Assembly (NCBI RefSeq): GCF_003318295.1
Contig: NZ_QOCW01000001.1
Location: forward strand, 1 to 64,000
Source of the DNA: Bacillus taeanensis
Lineage (GTDB): Bacteria > Bacillota > Bacilli > Bacillales > UBA6769
Length of the DNA stretch: 64,000 bases
Direction: 5' to 3'
In this document: positions 28,454 through 37,807 of the stretch, one piece after another
Position numbering within the stretch: position 1 is the stretch's first letter
Layout: each line of letters begins with the position of its first letter
Made by a program: the position numbers and the translations under genes
Notes under the pieces: generated by a model
Database searches by the model: none
Told to the model about the DNA's origin: nothing
The model's input: the letters and a program-made list of their open reading frames with translations, nothing else

Positions 28454-30064
28454 ATGAAAAAAGAAAAAGTAACGAACGAAAGCGGCCAGTTGATTCCATT
28501 TATCCAGAGTGGAGACTATTACTTTGAGCGCGCATTATCTTTTTATAAAAAGCGTGATTTGCATAAAGCGAAAAAATACTTGCAGCGTGCGGTTAAGCTA
28601 GAACCGCATGAAGCAGCCTATATATGTCAGCTTGCAGCCGTGCAGGCTGAACTTGGTGAATACATTGAGTCAAACGAATGGTTTGAAAAAATTATGCAAG
28701 AGATTGACCCTGACATGAGTGAATGTCATTTTTTTATTGCAAATAATTATGCACATCTCGGTATGTTTGATGAAGCTGAAAAGCAGGCAAATTTATATTT
28801 AACAAAGGATCCGGATGGTGAATTTGCGGAAGATTTAGAAGAGCTTCTATGGTTTATTGAAGAAACATTTGAAGGAGAAGAAATCGAATCACCGCTCGTT
28901 GATTACGAAGAGGAAATTATCCACCAGCATGAACAAGCGAGAAAGCGCCTTGAATCAGGAGATTTTTATAGCGCGATTTCCCTTCTCGAAAAGATGACGG
29001 CAGAACATCCAACTTTTTGGGCTGCCTATAATAACTTAGCACTTGCTTATTTTTATTCGGGACAATCGGAGGAAGCATTAAGTGTATTAAAGGAAGTATT
29101 AACAGAAAACCCTGGGAATTTGCACGCGTTATGTAATGCGGCGCTCTTTTATCATTTTTTAAAAATGGATGAAAAAAGCGGAATACTTGCCGAGCGTTTG
29201 AAAAAAGTGTATCCGACCCATTTAGAGCACCGCTATAAGCTTGCGAGTACATTTGGGATGCTTGGAGAGCATGAAATTGCTTATGCAAGGCTTACAAAAC
29301 TAAAAAAATATGGATTTGAGTGGGAACCGAGCTTTTATCATTGGTTTGCGGTTTCAGCCTTTATGACAGGGCGCAAAGCACAAGCGAAAAGGGAGTGGAA
29401 GCGACTTAAAGAAATTGACCCACACAATCAAATTGCAGAAGAGTGTTTAGCACGTTTAGAAAAAGGAACACTCCATCCTGAGCACCTTCATGAGCAAAGC
29501 GCAACCTTTTCCCAGCACCCTTATGGGGAACAATCGCTTGAAGATGTGAGAAAAGAAACAGAAGCGAAAGTACTTCAGCTCTTTCTACTTCGCGACAGTG
29601 GAAAAGCAAAAGATTATGAAATGTTAAAACAGTTTTGTGAAAATAGAGAAGAACCTCTTTTATTAAAAGAGGTTGCCGCTTTTACAATGCTTGAAATACA
29701 TCCACACGAAACAGTCGTTGTGAAAGAAAAGGCAAACAGCATCCTGTATAAAGCAAAAGAAGAGCTTCCCGCTTTTATTCATCATGCTGTTGATATAAAA
29801 GATAAGCTTGCAAAACGATTTTCTGCTTTAGAATTAGAGCAAGTAATGACGTGTATCTGGTTAAAGCTGTTTGGATATGCTCGTTTAGAAAACATGCCCC
29901 TTCAAAACACGAACGCATGGGCAGCAGCGGGTGAGTATGCGTGGCGAAAACAATACGCTGATCCTATTTCTCAAAAAAAGCTTGCAAAAGAATATGAGCT
30001 TTCCCCTGTGACGATTTCGAAATATGTGAAACAACTGCAGCAAATTATCGAAAATGAACAATGA
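28454..30064 (+). CDS. TPR-repeat protein with C-terminal helix-turn-helix, YvcD-like
   Basis: The 536-residue soluble protein has tetratricopeptide repeats in the first 330 residues (for example YYFERALSFYKKRDLHKAKKYL, WAAYNNLALAYFYSGQSEEAL) and a C-terminal segment with SQKKLAKEYELSPVTISKYVKQL (about 505-530) that reads as a helix-turn-helix. Its position before trxB is that of yvcD in B. subtilis, which also encodes a TPR protein. Function is unknown; protein-protein contacts are expected from TPRs and DNA binding is possible from the C terminus. The ATG at 28454 is chosen because GGAGG lies six bases upstream. Confidence 0.8.
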   Translation: MKKEKVTNESGQLIPFIQSGDYYFERALSFYKKRDLHKAKKYLQRAVKLEPHEAAYICQLAAVQAELGEYIESNEWFEKIMQEIDPDMSECHFFIANNYAHLGMFDEAEKQANLYLTKDPDGEFAEDLEELLWFIEETFEGEEIESPLVDYEEEIIHQHEQARKRLESGDFYSAISLLEKMTAEHPTFWAAYNNLALAYFYSGQSEEALSVLKEVLTENPGNLHALCNAALFYHFLKMDEKSGILAERLKKVYPTHLEHRYKLASTFGMLGEHEIAYARLTKLKKYGFEWEPSFYHWFAVSAFMTGRKAQAKREWKRLKEIDPHNQIAEECLARLEKGTLHPEHLHEQSATFSQHPYGEQSLEDVRKETEAKVLQLFLLRDSGKAKDYEMLKQFCENREEPLLLKEVAAFTMLEIHPHETVVVKEKANSILYKAKEELPAFIHHAVDIKDKLAKRFSALELEQVMTCIWLKLFGYARLENMPLQNTNAWAAAGEYAWRKQYADPISQKKLAKEYELSPVTISKYVKQLQQIIENEQ

Positions 30065-30070
30065 AACAAC

Positions 30071-30194
30071 AAGGGGCTGTCTCAAAAGCATAGAGTCTGA
30101 CCCTCCCCGCCTCATATATAGGATACGTTTTATAAAACGTATCTATATCTTATAGGAGGTTGTGGGGGGTCTGATCCTAATGAGACACCCCCTT
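30071..30194 (+). repeat. Dispersed palindromic repeat, copy B (MITE-like)
   Basis: 124 bp bounded by AAGGGG/CCCCTT; the terminal inverted repeat extends outward to AACAACAAGGGG and CCCCTTGTTGTT (30065-30200). The centre is a perfect 20-bp palindrome around TTTATAAA. It is homologous, in reverse orientation, to the copy at 21243-21365. It starts directly after the TPR gene and may also act as a terminator. Confidence 0.8.
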
Positions 30195-31407
<1,213 letters not shown>

Positions 31408-31540
31408 TAAATAAAAAAGATGTTAATTAACAAAAATTACAAAAAAGTCATTTGATATTAACACATCTGTAATCATTTTGAAATAGAAGTAAGTTATAAT
31501 GAAAGCGAAATTGACCCCCTTTTATTTTATATAGCTTTAT

Positions 31541-31570
31541 TAGCACAGGTAGATCCTGTGCTATTTTTTT
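31541..31570 (+). terminator. Terminator downstream of trxB
   Basis: TAGCACAGG (31541-31549) and CCTGTGCTA (31555-31563) form a perfect 9-bp stem followed by seven T. It lies 130 bases after the trxB stop, with a TATAAT-like hexamer at about 31495-31500 in between. Confidence 0.9.
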
Positions 31571-31705
31571 GTGGGTTTTAAAAAATAATTGAATCTTTCC
31601 TTAAAGGGGTTAAGGAGATTTTTGTCGAATATATACTATAATTAATAGCTATGTTTATTGTGAGGGAATCTAAATCATAGTATACTTAATGCAGAGGTGA
31701 CGCTT

Positions 31706-32164
31706 GTGCAGCGAGTAACAAACTGTATTTTAAAAAAGGGTAATCAAGTTTTACTGCTTCAGAAACCTAGGCGTGGATGGTGGGTTGCACCAGGCGGCAA
31801 AATGGAACCTGGAGAGTCAGTAAAGGACTCTGTAACAAGAGAATTTCGAGAAGAAACAGGTATTTATTTAAAAAACCCGACATTAAAAGGGATTTTTACA
31901 TTTATTATAAAAGAAAATGAAAAAGTTGTATCAGAGTGGATGATGTTTACGTTTTATGCAGATGAATTTGATGGCGACGCCTTAGATGAATCGGAGGAAG
32001 GAAAAGTAGCATGGCAACCTACAAATGCCATTGGAGAACTGCCGATGGCACCTGGCGATCATCATATTCTTGATTATGTGTTAAAAGGAACGGGAATTAT
32101 CTTTGGGACGTTTACCTATACACCTGATTTTCAGCTGTTAGCTTATCGATTAGATCCATCATAA
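31706..32164 (+). CDS. yvcI: Nudix hydrolase YvcI
   Basis: A 152-residue Nudix protein with the box GGKMEPGES...REFREETGI (about 31-53; consensus Gx5Ex7REUxEExGU). It hydrolyses a nucleoside diphosphate linked to another moiety; the substrate is unknown. GTG at 31706 gives MQRVTNCIL as in YvcI of B. subtilis, and AGAGGTGA lies just upstream; a GTG three codons earlier overlaps that ribosome site. It heads yvcI-rapZ-yvcK-whiA-crh. Confidence 0.9.
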   Translation: MQRVTNCILKKGNQVLLLQKPRRGWWVAPGGKMEPGESVKDSVTREFREETGIYLKNPTLKGIFTFIIKENEKVVSEWMMFTFYADEFDGDALDESEEGKVAWQPTNAIGELPMAPGDHHILDYVLKGTGIIFGTFTYTPDFQLLAYRLDPS

Positions 32165-32194
32165 GCTTGATTGTAAAAAGGGGGAGAGGAAATA

Positions 32195-33076
32195 ATGACA
32201 GAACAAAAAGAGACGCAGATGGTCATTATTACTGGAATGAGCGGTGCAGGAAAAACCGTCGCGATGCAAAGTTTAGAAGACCTCGGCTTTTTCTGTGTGG
32301 ATAATTTACCGCCTGCACTTGTACCAAAGTTTGTCGAGTTAATAAATGAATCGCAAGGGCGTCTTGATAAAGTAGCGCTTGTAATGGATTTAAGAGGGCG
32401 CGACTTTTTTGACGATTCTTTTAAAGTGATTGATGAATTAACAACAAATGAGCATATAAAGGTACAAATTTTATTTTTAGATGCCAAAGATTCTGGTCTT
32501 GTCCGCCGTTATAAAGAAACAAGAAGATCTCATCCTCTTTCGCCTGAGGGACTTCCGTTAGAAGGCATTAAGCTTGAACGTGAAATCCTGGAAGAATTAA
32601 AAGGCCGCGCTCAGCAGGTTATTGATACAACAGATTTAAAACCGGTGCAGTTAAGAGAAAAGATTATTGAGCGTTTTACATTTCAAACAAAACATCCGTT
32701 TACCGTCAATGTGATGTCATTTGGTTTTAAATATGGCATTCCAATTGATGCGGATCTTGTTTTTGATGTACGCTTTCTTCCTAATCCGCATTATATTGAC
32801 CATATGCGTCCCAAAACAGGTCTTGATGAAGAAGTATCTTCTTACGTCCTAAAATGGTCAGAAACACAGCAGTTTATTGAAAAATTATCAGAACTCCTCT
32901 CCTTTATGCTTCCTCAATACAAGCGGGAAGGGAAAAGCCAACTCGTTGTTGCGATTGGTTGTACCGGAGGGAAACACCGTTCTGTTACATTAGCTGAGTA
33001 TTTAGGAAAACAATTTGCTGAGGAATATCGGACCCATACTACGCACCGAGATGTTGAGAAAGGAAGGCATACATGA
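32195..33076 (+). CDS. rapZ: RapZ/YvcJ nucleotide-binding protein
   Basis: The 293-residue P-loop protein has Walker A GMSGAGKT (near 14-21) and the RapZ C-terminal domain with [10 protein letters not shown] (near 250). In E. coli RapZ is an RNA-binding adaptor for GlmZ; in Bacillus YvcJ binds and hydrolyses GTP/ATP and affects competence. The ATG follows GGGGGAGAGG. It overlaps yvcK by four bases (ATGA). Confidence 0.95.
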   Translation: MTEQKETQMVIITGMSGAGKTVAMQSLEDLGFFCVDNLPPALVPKFVELINESQGRLDKVALVMDLRGRDFFDDSFKVIDELTTNEHIKVQILFLDAKDSGLVRRYKETRRSHPLSPEGLPLEGIKLEREILEELKGRAQQVIDTTDLKPVQLREKIIERFTFQTKHPFTVNVMSFGFKYGIPIDADLVFDVRFLPNPHYIDHMRPKTGLDEEVSSYVLKWSETQQFIEKLSELLSFMLPQYKREGKSQLVVAIGCTGGKHRSVTLAEYLGKQFAEEYRTHTTHRDVEKGRHT

Positions 33077-34047
33077 AAGAAACCCAGCCGAAAATTGTTG
33101 TCATAGGAGGGGGAACAGGGCTTTCGGTTCTGCTTCGAGGATTAAAACGCTTCCATGTGGATATTACAGCGATTGTCACTGTTGCAGATGATGGGGGAAG
33201 TTCTGGTCGCCTGCGGGATGAATTTCATATTCCTCCTCCAGGCGATGTTCGAAATGTATTAACCGCACTTTCTACGGTGGAGCCTTTATTAGAAGCTGTC
33301 ATGCAGCATCGTTTTAAAAATGGCAGCGGACTTTCAGGACATTCGCTTGGAAATTTACTTTTGGCAGCGATGACAGATATTACGGGTGACTTTGTAACCG
33401 CCATTCGCGAGCTTAGTCGTGTGTTAAATGTAAAAGGAAAAGTACTGCCTGCAGCAAATCAAAGCATCGTATTAAAAGCAGAGATGGAAGATGGATCGAT
33501 TGTTGTAGGGGAGTCCAAAATCCCCCAATCAAACAAAATTATTAAACGGGTTTTTTTAAGCCCAGAAGAAGTTGAACCGCTGTTTGAAACATTACAAGCG
33601 ATTCGGGAAGCAGATTTAATTGTTTTAGGACCTGGCAGTTTGTATACAAGTTTACTGCCGAATTTGCTTGTTCCAAAAATTAGTGAAGCGGTACGAATGG
33701 CAAAGGCGAAAAAAGTGTATATATGTAATGTGATGACACAACCTGGAGAAACAGAAGACTATACCGCTTCTGATCATGTGCAGGCCATAATTGACCATGT
33801 TGGCGCTCAATTAATCGATACGATTGTTGTAAACGCGTCCAGTGTTCCGAAAGAAGTTTCCGATCGCTATGCATTAGAAGGAGCAAAGCCTATTGTTTAT
33901 GATGAAGGGCGGCTTAAATCCTTTGGTTTTGAAGTGATTAGTGATAAAATAATTCAATATGATAATCTATTAATTCGACATAATGCAAGAAAAGTTTCAA
34001 AAATTCTGCTCTCGCTTATTCCAACTTCTTCGGAACAAACAACATGA
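33073..34047 (+). CDS. yvcK: YvcK-family gluconeogenesis/cell-shape factor
   Basis: A 324-residue CofD-like protein with [16 protein letters not shown] near the N terminus, [14 protein letters not shown] and [13 protein letters not shown]. In B. subtilis YvcK binds UDP-sugars and is needed for normal shape and growth on gluconeogenic carbon sources. It sits between rapZ and whiA as in most Bacillota. No truncation is seen. Confidence 0.95.
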   Translation: MKETQPKIVVIGGGTGLSVLLRGLKRFHVDITAIVTVADDGGSSGRLRDEFHIPPPGDVRNVLTALSTVEPLLEAVMQHRFKNGSGLSGHSLGNLLLAAMTDITGDFVTAIRELSRVLNVKGKVLPAANQSIVLKAEMEDGSIVVGESKIPQSNKIIKRVFLSPEEVEPLFETLQAIREADLIVLGPGSLYTSLLPNLLVPKISEAVRMAKAKKVYICNVMTQPGETEDYTASDHVQAIIDHVGAQLIDTIVVNASSVPKEVSDRYALEGAKPIVYDEGRLKSFGFEVISDKIIQYDNLLIRHNARKVSKILLSLIPTSSEQTT

Positions 34048-34104
34048 TGTAAAAGCAGAGGGAAAATAAAAAGCCCCTGCGGGTATAAAGGGGGGTGAAA
34101 TGGT

Positions 34105-35046
34105 GTGTCATTTGCAGCCGAAACAAAAAAAGAGCTAACACAGCTCGAGATCAAACCTTGCTGTACAAAAGCGGAACTGGCAGCACTGATTCGTATGAAC
34201 GGTTCTATTTCATTTGGCAGCAATCAGCTTATATTAAACATACCAACAGAGAATGCGGCCATTGCAAGGAGAATTTATACGCTCATTAAGCAGATGGATT
34301 CTTATCACGTTGAACTGCTTGTGCGAAAGAAAATGCGCCTTAAGAAAAATAATGTTTACATTGTCCGCTTAGCCGATCGAGCGAGAGAACTGCTTGAGAC
34401 ATTAAAAATTATTGATGAGCACTTTGCCTTTACACGGAAAATTAATGATGAATTAATTAGAAAAACGTGCTGCAAACGCTCCTATTTACGCGGTGCTTTT
34501 CTAGCGGGAGGCTCAATCAATCATCCTGAAACTTCTTATCATCTAGAGATCTTTTCAATGTATGAGGAGCACACCGCTTCACTTTGTGAGTTAGTGAACA
34601 GTTTTGGGTTAAACGCAAAAATGCTTGAGCGTAAAAAAGGGTATATTATTTATTTAAAAGAAGGCGAAAAAATTACTGAGTTTTTAAACATTATTGGTGC
34701 TCACCGTGCCCTGCTTTATTTTGAAGATGTACGAATTATGAAAGATATGCGTAATTCCGTAAATCGTCTGGTTAATTGTGAAACAGCCAATTTAAATAAG
34801 ACAGTAGGAGCAGCAATGCGTCAAGTCGAAAACATTAAATTAATTCAGCGAGAAGTTGGCCTTGAAATTTTGCCTGACAAGTTAAGAGAAATTGCAGAGC
34901 TTCGCGTTAAACATCAGGATGTAACATTGAAGGAGTTAGGAGAAATGGTGGAAAGCGGACAAATTAGTAAATCCGGGATTAACCATCGTCTCCGTAAGAT
35001 AGATGAAATTGCCAACAAAATTCGTCTAGGACAGCCGCTGTCCTAA
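34105..35046 (+). CDS. whiA: WhiA DNA-binding protein
   Basis: The 313-residue protein combines a LAGLIDADG homing-endonuclease-like fold without catalytic function (about 15-210, with [14 protein letters not shown]) and a C-terminal helix-turn-helix (about 250-300, [25 protein letters not shown]). In Bacillus WhiA influences cell division and chromosome segregation. The start is GTG after GGTGA. The G-run of the ribosome site (34090-34095) can pair with CCCC at 34074-34077. Confidence 0.96.
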   Translation: MSFAAETKKELTQLEIKPCCTKAELAALIRMNGSISFGSNQLILNIPTENAAIARRIYTLIKQMDSYHVELLVRKKMRLKKNNVYIVRLADRARELLETLKIIDEHFAFTRKINDELIRKTCCKRSYLRGAFLAGGSINHPETSYHLEIFSMYEEHTASLCELVNSFGLNAKMLERKKGYIIYLKEGEKITEFLNIIGAHRALLYFEDVRIMKDMRNSVNRLVNCETANLNKTVGAAMRQVENIKLIQREVGLEILPDKLREIAELRVKHQDVTLKELGEMVESGQISKSGINHRLRKIDEIANKIRLGQPLS

Positions 35047-35065
35047 ACGAATTTTAGAACATACA

Positions 35066-35079
35066 TGATAGCGTTTACT
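35066..35079 (+). promoter_or_regulatory. cre-like site upstream of crh
   Basis: TGATAGCGTTTACT matches the CcpA operator consensus TGWAARCGYTWNCW at 13 of 14 positions. It lies about 40 bases before the crh start. Confidence 0.5.
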
Positions 35080-35117
35080 AGTTGTTTATTTAATTACAAT
35101 GAGGGAGGAATATACTA

Positions 35118-35375
35118 GTGATTGAAAAAGATGTGGTTGTAAAATTAAAAACAGGTTTACAAGCTAGACCAGCTGCATTATTTGTGCAAGAAGCAAACCG
35201 CTTTAATTCAGATGTTTTTATTGAAAAAGATGGTAAAAAAGTAAATGCAAAAAGCATTATGGGAATTATGAGTCTTGCTATTTCTTCAGAGTCCACAGTT
35301 ACTCTAATTACGGATGGAAAAGATGAAAGCGATGCACTCGAAGCGCTTACTGCCTTTATGAGTAATGATGCATAA
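35118..35375 (+). CDS. crh: HPr-like protein Crh
   Basis: The 85-residue HPr paralogue has Gln15 (TGLQARPAA) where HPr has the catalytic His, so it cannot take part in sugar transport, and keeps Ser46 (AKSIMGI), the HprK target. Crh-Ser-P is a CcpA co-repressor. Start GTG after GAGGGAGGA. It ends at a strong terminator. Confidence 0.96.
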   Translation: MIEKDVVVKLKTGLQARPAALFVQEANRFNSDVFIEKDGKKVNAKSIMGIMSLAISSESTVTLITDGKDESDALEALTAFMSNDA

Positions 35376-35411
35376 AAAAAACTCTCTCACGTTGTGAGAG
35401 AGTTTTTTTAT
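35376..35411 (+). terminator. Terminator after crh
   Basis: AACTCTCTCAC and GTGAGAGAGTT form an 11-bp stem with a three-base loop, followed by TTTTT. Confidence 0.92.
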
Positions 35412-35440
35412 AAAGAAAAGAGACATTTTCTGTCTAGTTT

Positions 35441-35603
35441 CAGCCGTCGATAAGCGGGCGTCTGAAACTTTTCTTATTATCCAGCTCCAGGTGCCATCGG
35501 CTCGAGGTCATAAGCCAATCCGTCCAGAAGGTAAAAGACAACCTTCTGGACGTTTTGTCTTATGCTTGTCGTCGATAAGCAGGTGCCTTACGCTTTTCTT
35601 ATT
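35441..35603. repeat. Dispersed intergenic repeat, copy C
   Basis: About 160 bp with a near-duplicate at 46925-47099. It contains two direct copies of a GTCGATAAGC...CTTTTCTTA unit (near 35445 and 35570), a shared GCCATCGGCTCGAG block and a perfect hairpin (GTCCAGAAGGT with ACCTTCTGGAC). It fills the gap between crh and clpP and reaches the clpP stop. Confidence 0.75.
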
Positions 35604-36192
35604 ATTTTTGTGATTCATCATAAAGTACGTGGTCAACTAGACCGTATTCTTTTGCAGCTTCAGCTGACATAAAGTTATCGCGATCTGTATCACGAGCGAT
35701 TACTTCAAGTGGTTGACCTGAACGTTCAGCCATAATTTTATTTAGCTTTTCACGCATTTGGATAATGCGGCGCGCATGAATTTCAATATCTGCTGCTTGA
35801 CCTTGTGTACCGCCTAATGGCTGGTGAATCATTACTTCACTGTTCGGAAGAGCAAAACGTTTGCCAGGTGCTCCTGCAGAAAGTAGGAACGCTCCCATTG
35901 AAGCTGCCATACCAACACAAATTGTTGATACTTGTGGTTTAATGTGCTGCATTGTATCATAAATAGCCATACCTGCTGTAATGGAACCACCAGGGCTGTT
36001 AATATAAATTGAAATATCCTTCTCTGGATCTTCTGCAGCTAAGAAAAGTAATTGTGCCACAATAGAGTTTGCGACATTATCATCAATTGCACTGCCTAAC
36101 ATAATAATGCGGTCTTTTAAAAGACGAGAGTAAATGTCATAGGCGCGTTCACCACGATTTGTTTGTTCAATAACTGTAGGAATTAAATTCAT
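35602..36192 (-). CDS. clpP: ATP-dependent Clp protease proteolytic subunit
   Basis: The 196-residue serine protease has the triad Ser98 (GMAASMG), His123 (MIHQPLGG) and Asp172. It forms the ClpP barrel working with ClpC, ClpX or ClpE. The frame extends upstream to 36213, but ATG at 36192 follows GGGAGGA and gives the canonical [12 protein letters not shown] CtsR operator overlaps its promoter, as is known for clpP in B. subtilis. Confidence 0.98.
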   Translation of the reverse strand: MNLIPTVIEQTNRGERAYDIYSRLLKDRIIMLGSAIDDNVANSIVAQLLFLAAEDPEKDISIYINSPGGSITAGMAIYDTMQHIKPQVSTICVGMAASMGAFLLSAGAPGKRFALPNSEVMIHQPLGGTQGQAADIEIHARRIIQMREKLNKIMAERSGQPLEVIARDTDRDNFMSAEAAKEYGLVDHVLYDESQK

Positions 36193-36259
36193 GTTTTTGT
36201 CCTCCCTTATCAATCTTTATCATTCTTTTACATAAAGCAAATGGTCTGTATGTATTTCC

Positions 36260-36289
36260 ATCATACCTATTTGGTCAATATAGGTCAAA
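36260..36289 (-). promoter_or_regulatory. clpP promoter with overlapping CtsR operator
   Basis: On the minus strand TTGACC (36288-36283), 17 bases, TATGAT (36265-36260). On the plus strand GGTCAAT-ATA-GGTCAAA (36273-36289) matches the CtsR heptad repeat GGTCAAA-NAN-GGTCAAA with one mismatch and covers the -35 hexamer, so heat-labile repression is expected. Confidence 0.88.
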
Positions 36290-36406
36290 TAAAAACTCTT
36301 GCTTGTCTATTATATATTATTCAAGTGATAAACGGAAAATCCTTTTAGAGAAACTGTCGTTTTTTGTTTCTTCCTTAATTTTTTATGTATAAAAAATTCC
36401 GAACGG

Positions 36407-36459
36407 CACCATATTCATAATTCCCATATCTTTTGGTTTTAAACCAAATTTATATGGTG
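36407..36459. repeat. Nested inverted repeats between clpP and the DUF1128 gene
   Basis: Outer arms CACCATAT (36407-36414) and ATATGGTG (36452-36459) enclose an inner near-palindrome TTTGGTTTTAAACCAAA (about 36432-36448). There is no open frame with a ribosome site. Confidence 0.5.
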
Positions 36460-36460
36460 T

Positions 36461-36492
36461 TAAAAAGAAAAAAGAGGATTGTCCTCTTTTTT
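36461..36492 (-). terminator. Terminator at the end of the DUF1128 gene
   Basis: An 11-bp stem (36468-36478 with 36482-36492) with T runs on both sides; it overlaps the stop codon of the minus-strand gene. Confidence 0.8.
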
Positions 36493-36715
36493 ATGCGTTG
36501 CGAAGTTGTTTTAATTCTTCTAAAATGCCGTCCATTTCATTTACACTAAATGATTCTTTTTTCATCACATAATCATAAACATCTTTTAGTTCTTCATATT
36601 GTTCTTCTCTGAAATGAGTTGATTTAATAACACCCATATTCACAACTCTTAATTTTTTTTGAATTTCTTCAACCATAAAGGCTGCATTTTCAACAGATGG
36701 TTTGTTTAAATCCAT
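36491..36715 (-). CDS. DUF1128 (UPF0435) small protein
   Basis: The 74-residue acidic, helical protein resembles the UPF0435/DUF1128 family (YfkK of B. subtilis), in particular VVNMGVIKSTHF and the C-terminal VMKKESFSVNEMDGILEELKQL. No function is known. The frame opens at 36736, but the ATG at 36715 lies about eight bases after GAGAGG and is preferred. Confidence 0.75.
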   Translation of the reverse strand: MDLNKPSVENAAFMVEEIQKKLRVVNMGVIKSTHFREEQYEELKDVYDYVMKKESFSVNEMDGILEELKQLRNA

Positions 36716-36813
36716 ATTTCTCATCCTCTCTTTCATTCATATCTTTATTGTAACATTGTTTTTATGTAATTTAACCATTGAGGTGTAGAAAAGATAAGAA
36801 GCTGAAAAGGGAG

Positions 36814-36846
36814 GGCGTGTGCAGTTGAATGACTGCACACGCCTTC
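36814..36846. terminator. Hairpin terminator between small minus-strand genes
   Basis: A perfect 12-bp GC-rich stem (36814-36825 with 36832-36843). TTCTTT follows on the plus strand; on the minus strand the tail is CCCTCCCTTTT, weaker in T. Confidence 0.65.
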
Positions 36847-36853
36847 TTTGCAG

Positions 36854-36991
36854 TTAATGCTCTTTAATTTGTTCTGCTTTATTTGCTTTATTATACTCGC
36901 TTCCTAAGTTCCTGCCATACTCTTCTCTAAAGTAATCAGCATTCGGTGCTTTACGATTTTTTGTTTTGCGATAACCGCCGCGATTTGTCAT
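36854..36991 (-). CDS. Small basic protein, 45 residues
   Basis: MTNRGGYRKTKNRKAP at the N terminus followed by NADYFREEYGRNLGSEYNKANKAEQIKEH. It is hydrophilic, rich in Asn, Lys, Arg and Tyr, with no membrane segment. I do not recognise it; such composition is seen in small spore proteins of Bacillaceae, but that is only a guess. The ATG at 36991 follows GGAGGG, much better than upstream in-frame starts. Confidence 0.6.
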   Translation of the reverse strand: MTNRGGYRKTKNRKAPNADYFREEYGRNLGSEYNKANKAEQIKEH

Positions 36992-37141
36992 GCTGTGCCC
37001 TCCATCATGTATAAAATTTGGAGCGGTTAGCCCCATCATTAGTTTGACCTTATAATAGAAATTCATGTTTGATTTTTATATCATGCCTATGAAAAGGCGC
37101 TGGAAAAAAAGCATGCTATAATATGGGCGGAGGTGGAAAAG

Positions 37142-37336
37142 ATGACGGAACAAGAAGCACACGTGATTCTTGATGAATTAAGAAATGGATCGATTGAAGA
37201 ATATAGAGTAGGCAAAGAAGACTTTTTATTTTTTCGGACTCAATTAACAGCTCAAAAAGATTTTATGCACTTTTCTGGTCGAGCAGAAAAAGGTGGTTCG
37301 GCTGTTTATACGTATTCAGAGACACCGCGTAAATAA
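37142..37336 (+). CDS. Small hypothetical protein, 64 residues
   Basis: MTEQEAHVILDELRNGSIEEYRV continues to a basic C terminus (SETPRK). It is soluble and unrecognised. It has its own extended -10 promoter (TGCTATAAT near 37114-37122) and a strong GGAGGTGG ribosome site, and is followed by a terminator, so it is a monocistronic gene. An in-frame GTG three codons upstream coincides with the ribosome site and is not chosen. Confidence 0.7.
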   Translation: MTEQEAHVILDELRNGSIEEYRVGKEDFLFFRTQLTAQKDFMHFSGRAEKGGSAVYTYSETPRK

Positions 37337-37378
37337 CTTAATTACTTCTATAATAAAAGTGATTTTAAAGTGGAAACA

Positions 37379-37420
37379 AAAAACCTCCGATCTGATTTTT
37401 TATCAGATGGAGGTTTTCTC
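37379..37420 (+). terminator. Terminator after the 64-residue protein gene
   Basis: AAAACCTCC-ATCTGAT pairs with ATCAGAT-GGAGGTTTT around a T-rich loop, ending in TTTTCTC. Confidence 0.88.
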
Positions 37421-37578
37421 TTTCGTTATATCGACAACGATTATGTAATTTCAAACAATGATCCGGCATATGATAATTTACACATATAGGTTGTGAAAAT
37501 ATCGCCGCGAATTTTATTTAGTTCTGTTTTTATGTCTCTTTGTGCTGCAAATTATGGTGAAAAACAGCATCATACAAT

Positions 37579-37657
37579 TGGCGCGCTCGGAGGGATTCGA
37601 ACCCCCGACAGACGTGGTACCGGAAACCACCGCTCTATCCAACTGAGCTACGAGCGC
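37579..37657 (-). tRNA. tRNA-Arg (anticodon CCG)
   Basis: The minus strand folds as a cloverleaf: acceptor GCGCTCG/CGAGCGC, D arm GCTC/GAGC, anticodon stem GTGGT/ACCAC with loop TTCCGGT (anticodon CCG, codon CGG), and T arm GGGGG-TTCGAAT-CCCTC. Discriminator G and CCA are encoded (37582-37579). The variable region is seven bases. Confidence 0.95.
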
Positions 37658-37807
37658 ATTATTAAGAGCAACAATCCTATTATATGAAACATAAATAAAA
37701 ATTGCAAGAGAGATTTTTAACGTAAAAATTGGCTTTATTTTTCATAGAAGAATTCAATATCATCTCTTCATTACTTATAGTAAAATAAAAATGAGGGGGA
37801 GTTTTAC

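Noticed and set aside
37493..37687. 64-codon plus-strand frame
   Set aside because: It runs through the tRNA-Arg gene on the opposite strand and lacks a ribosome site.
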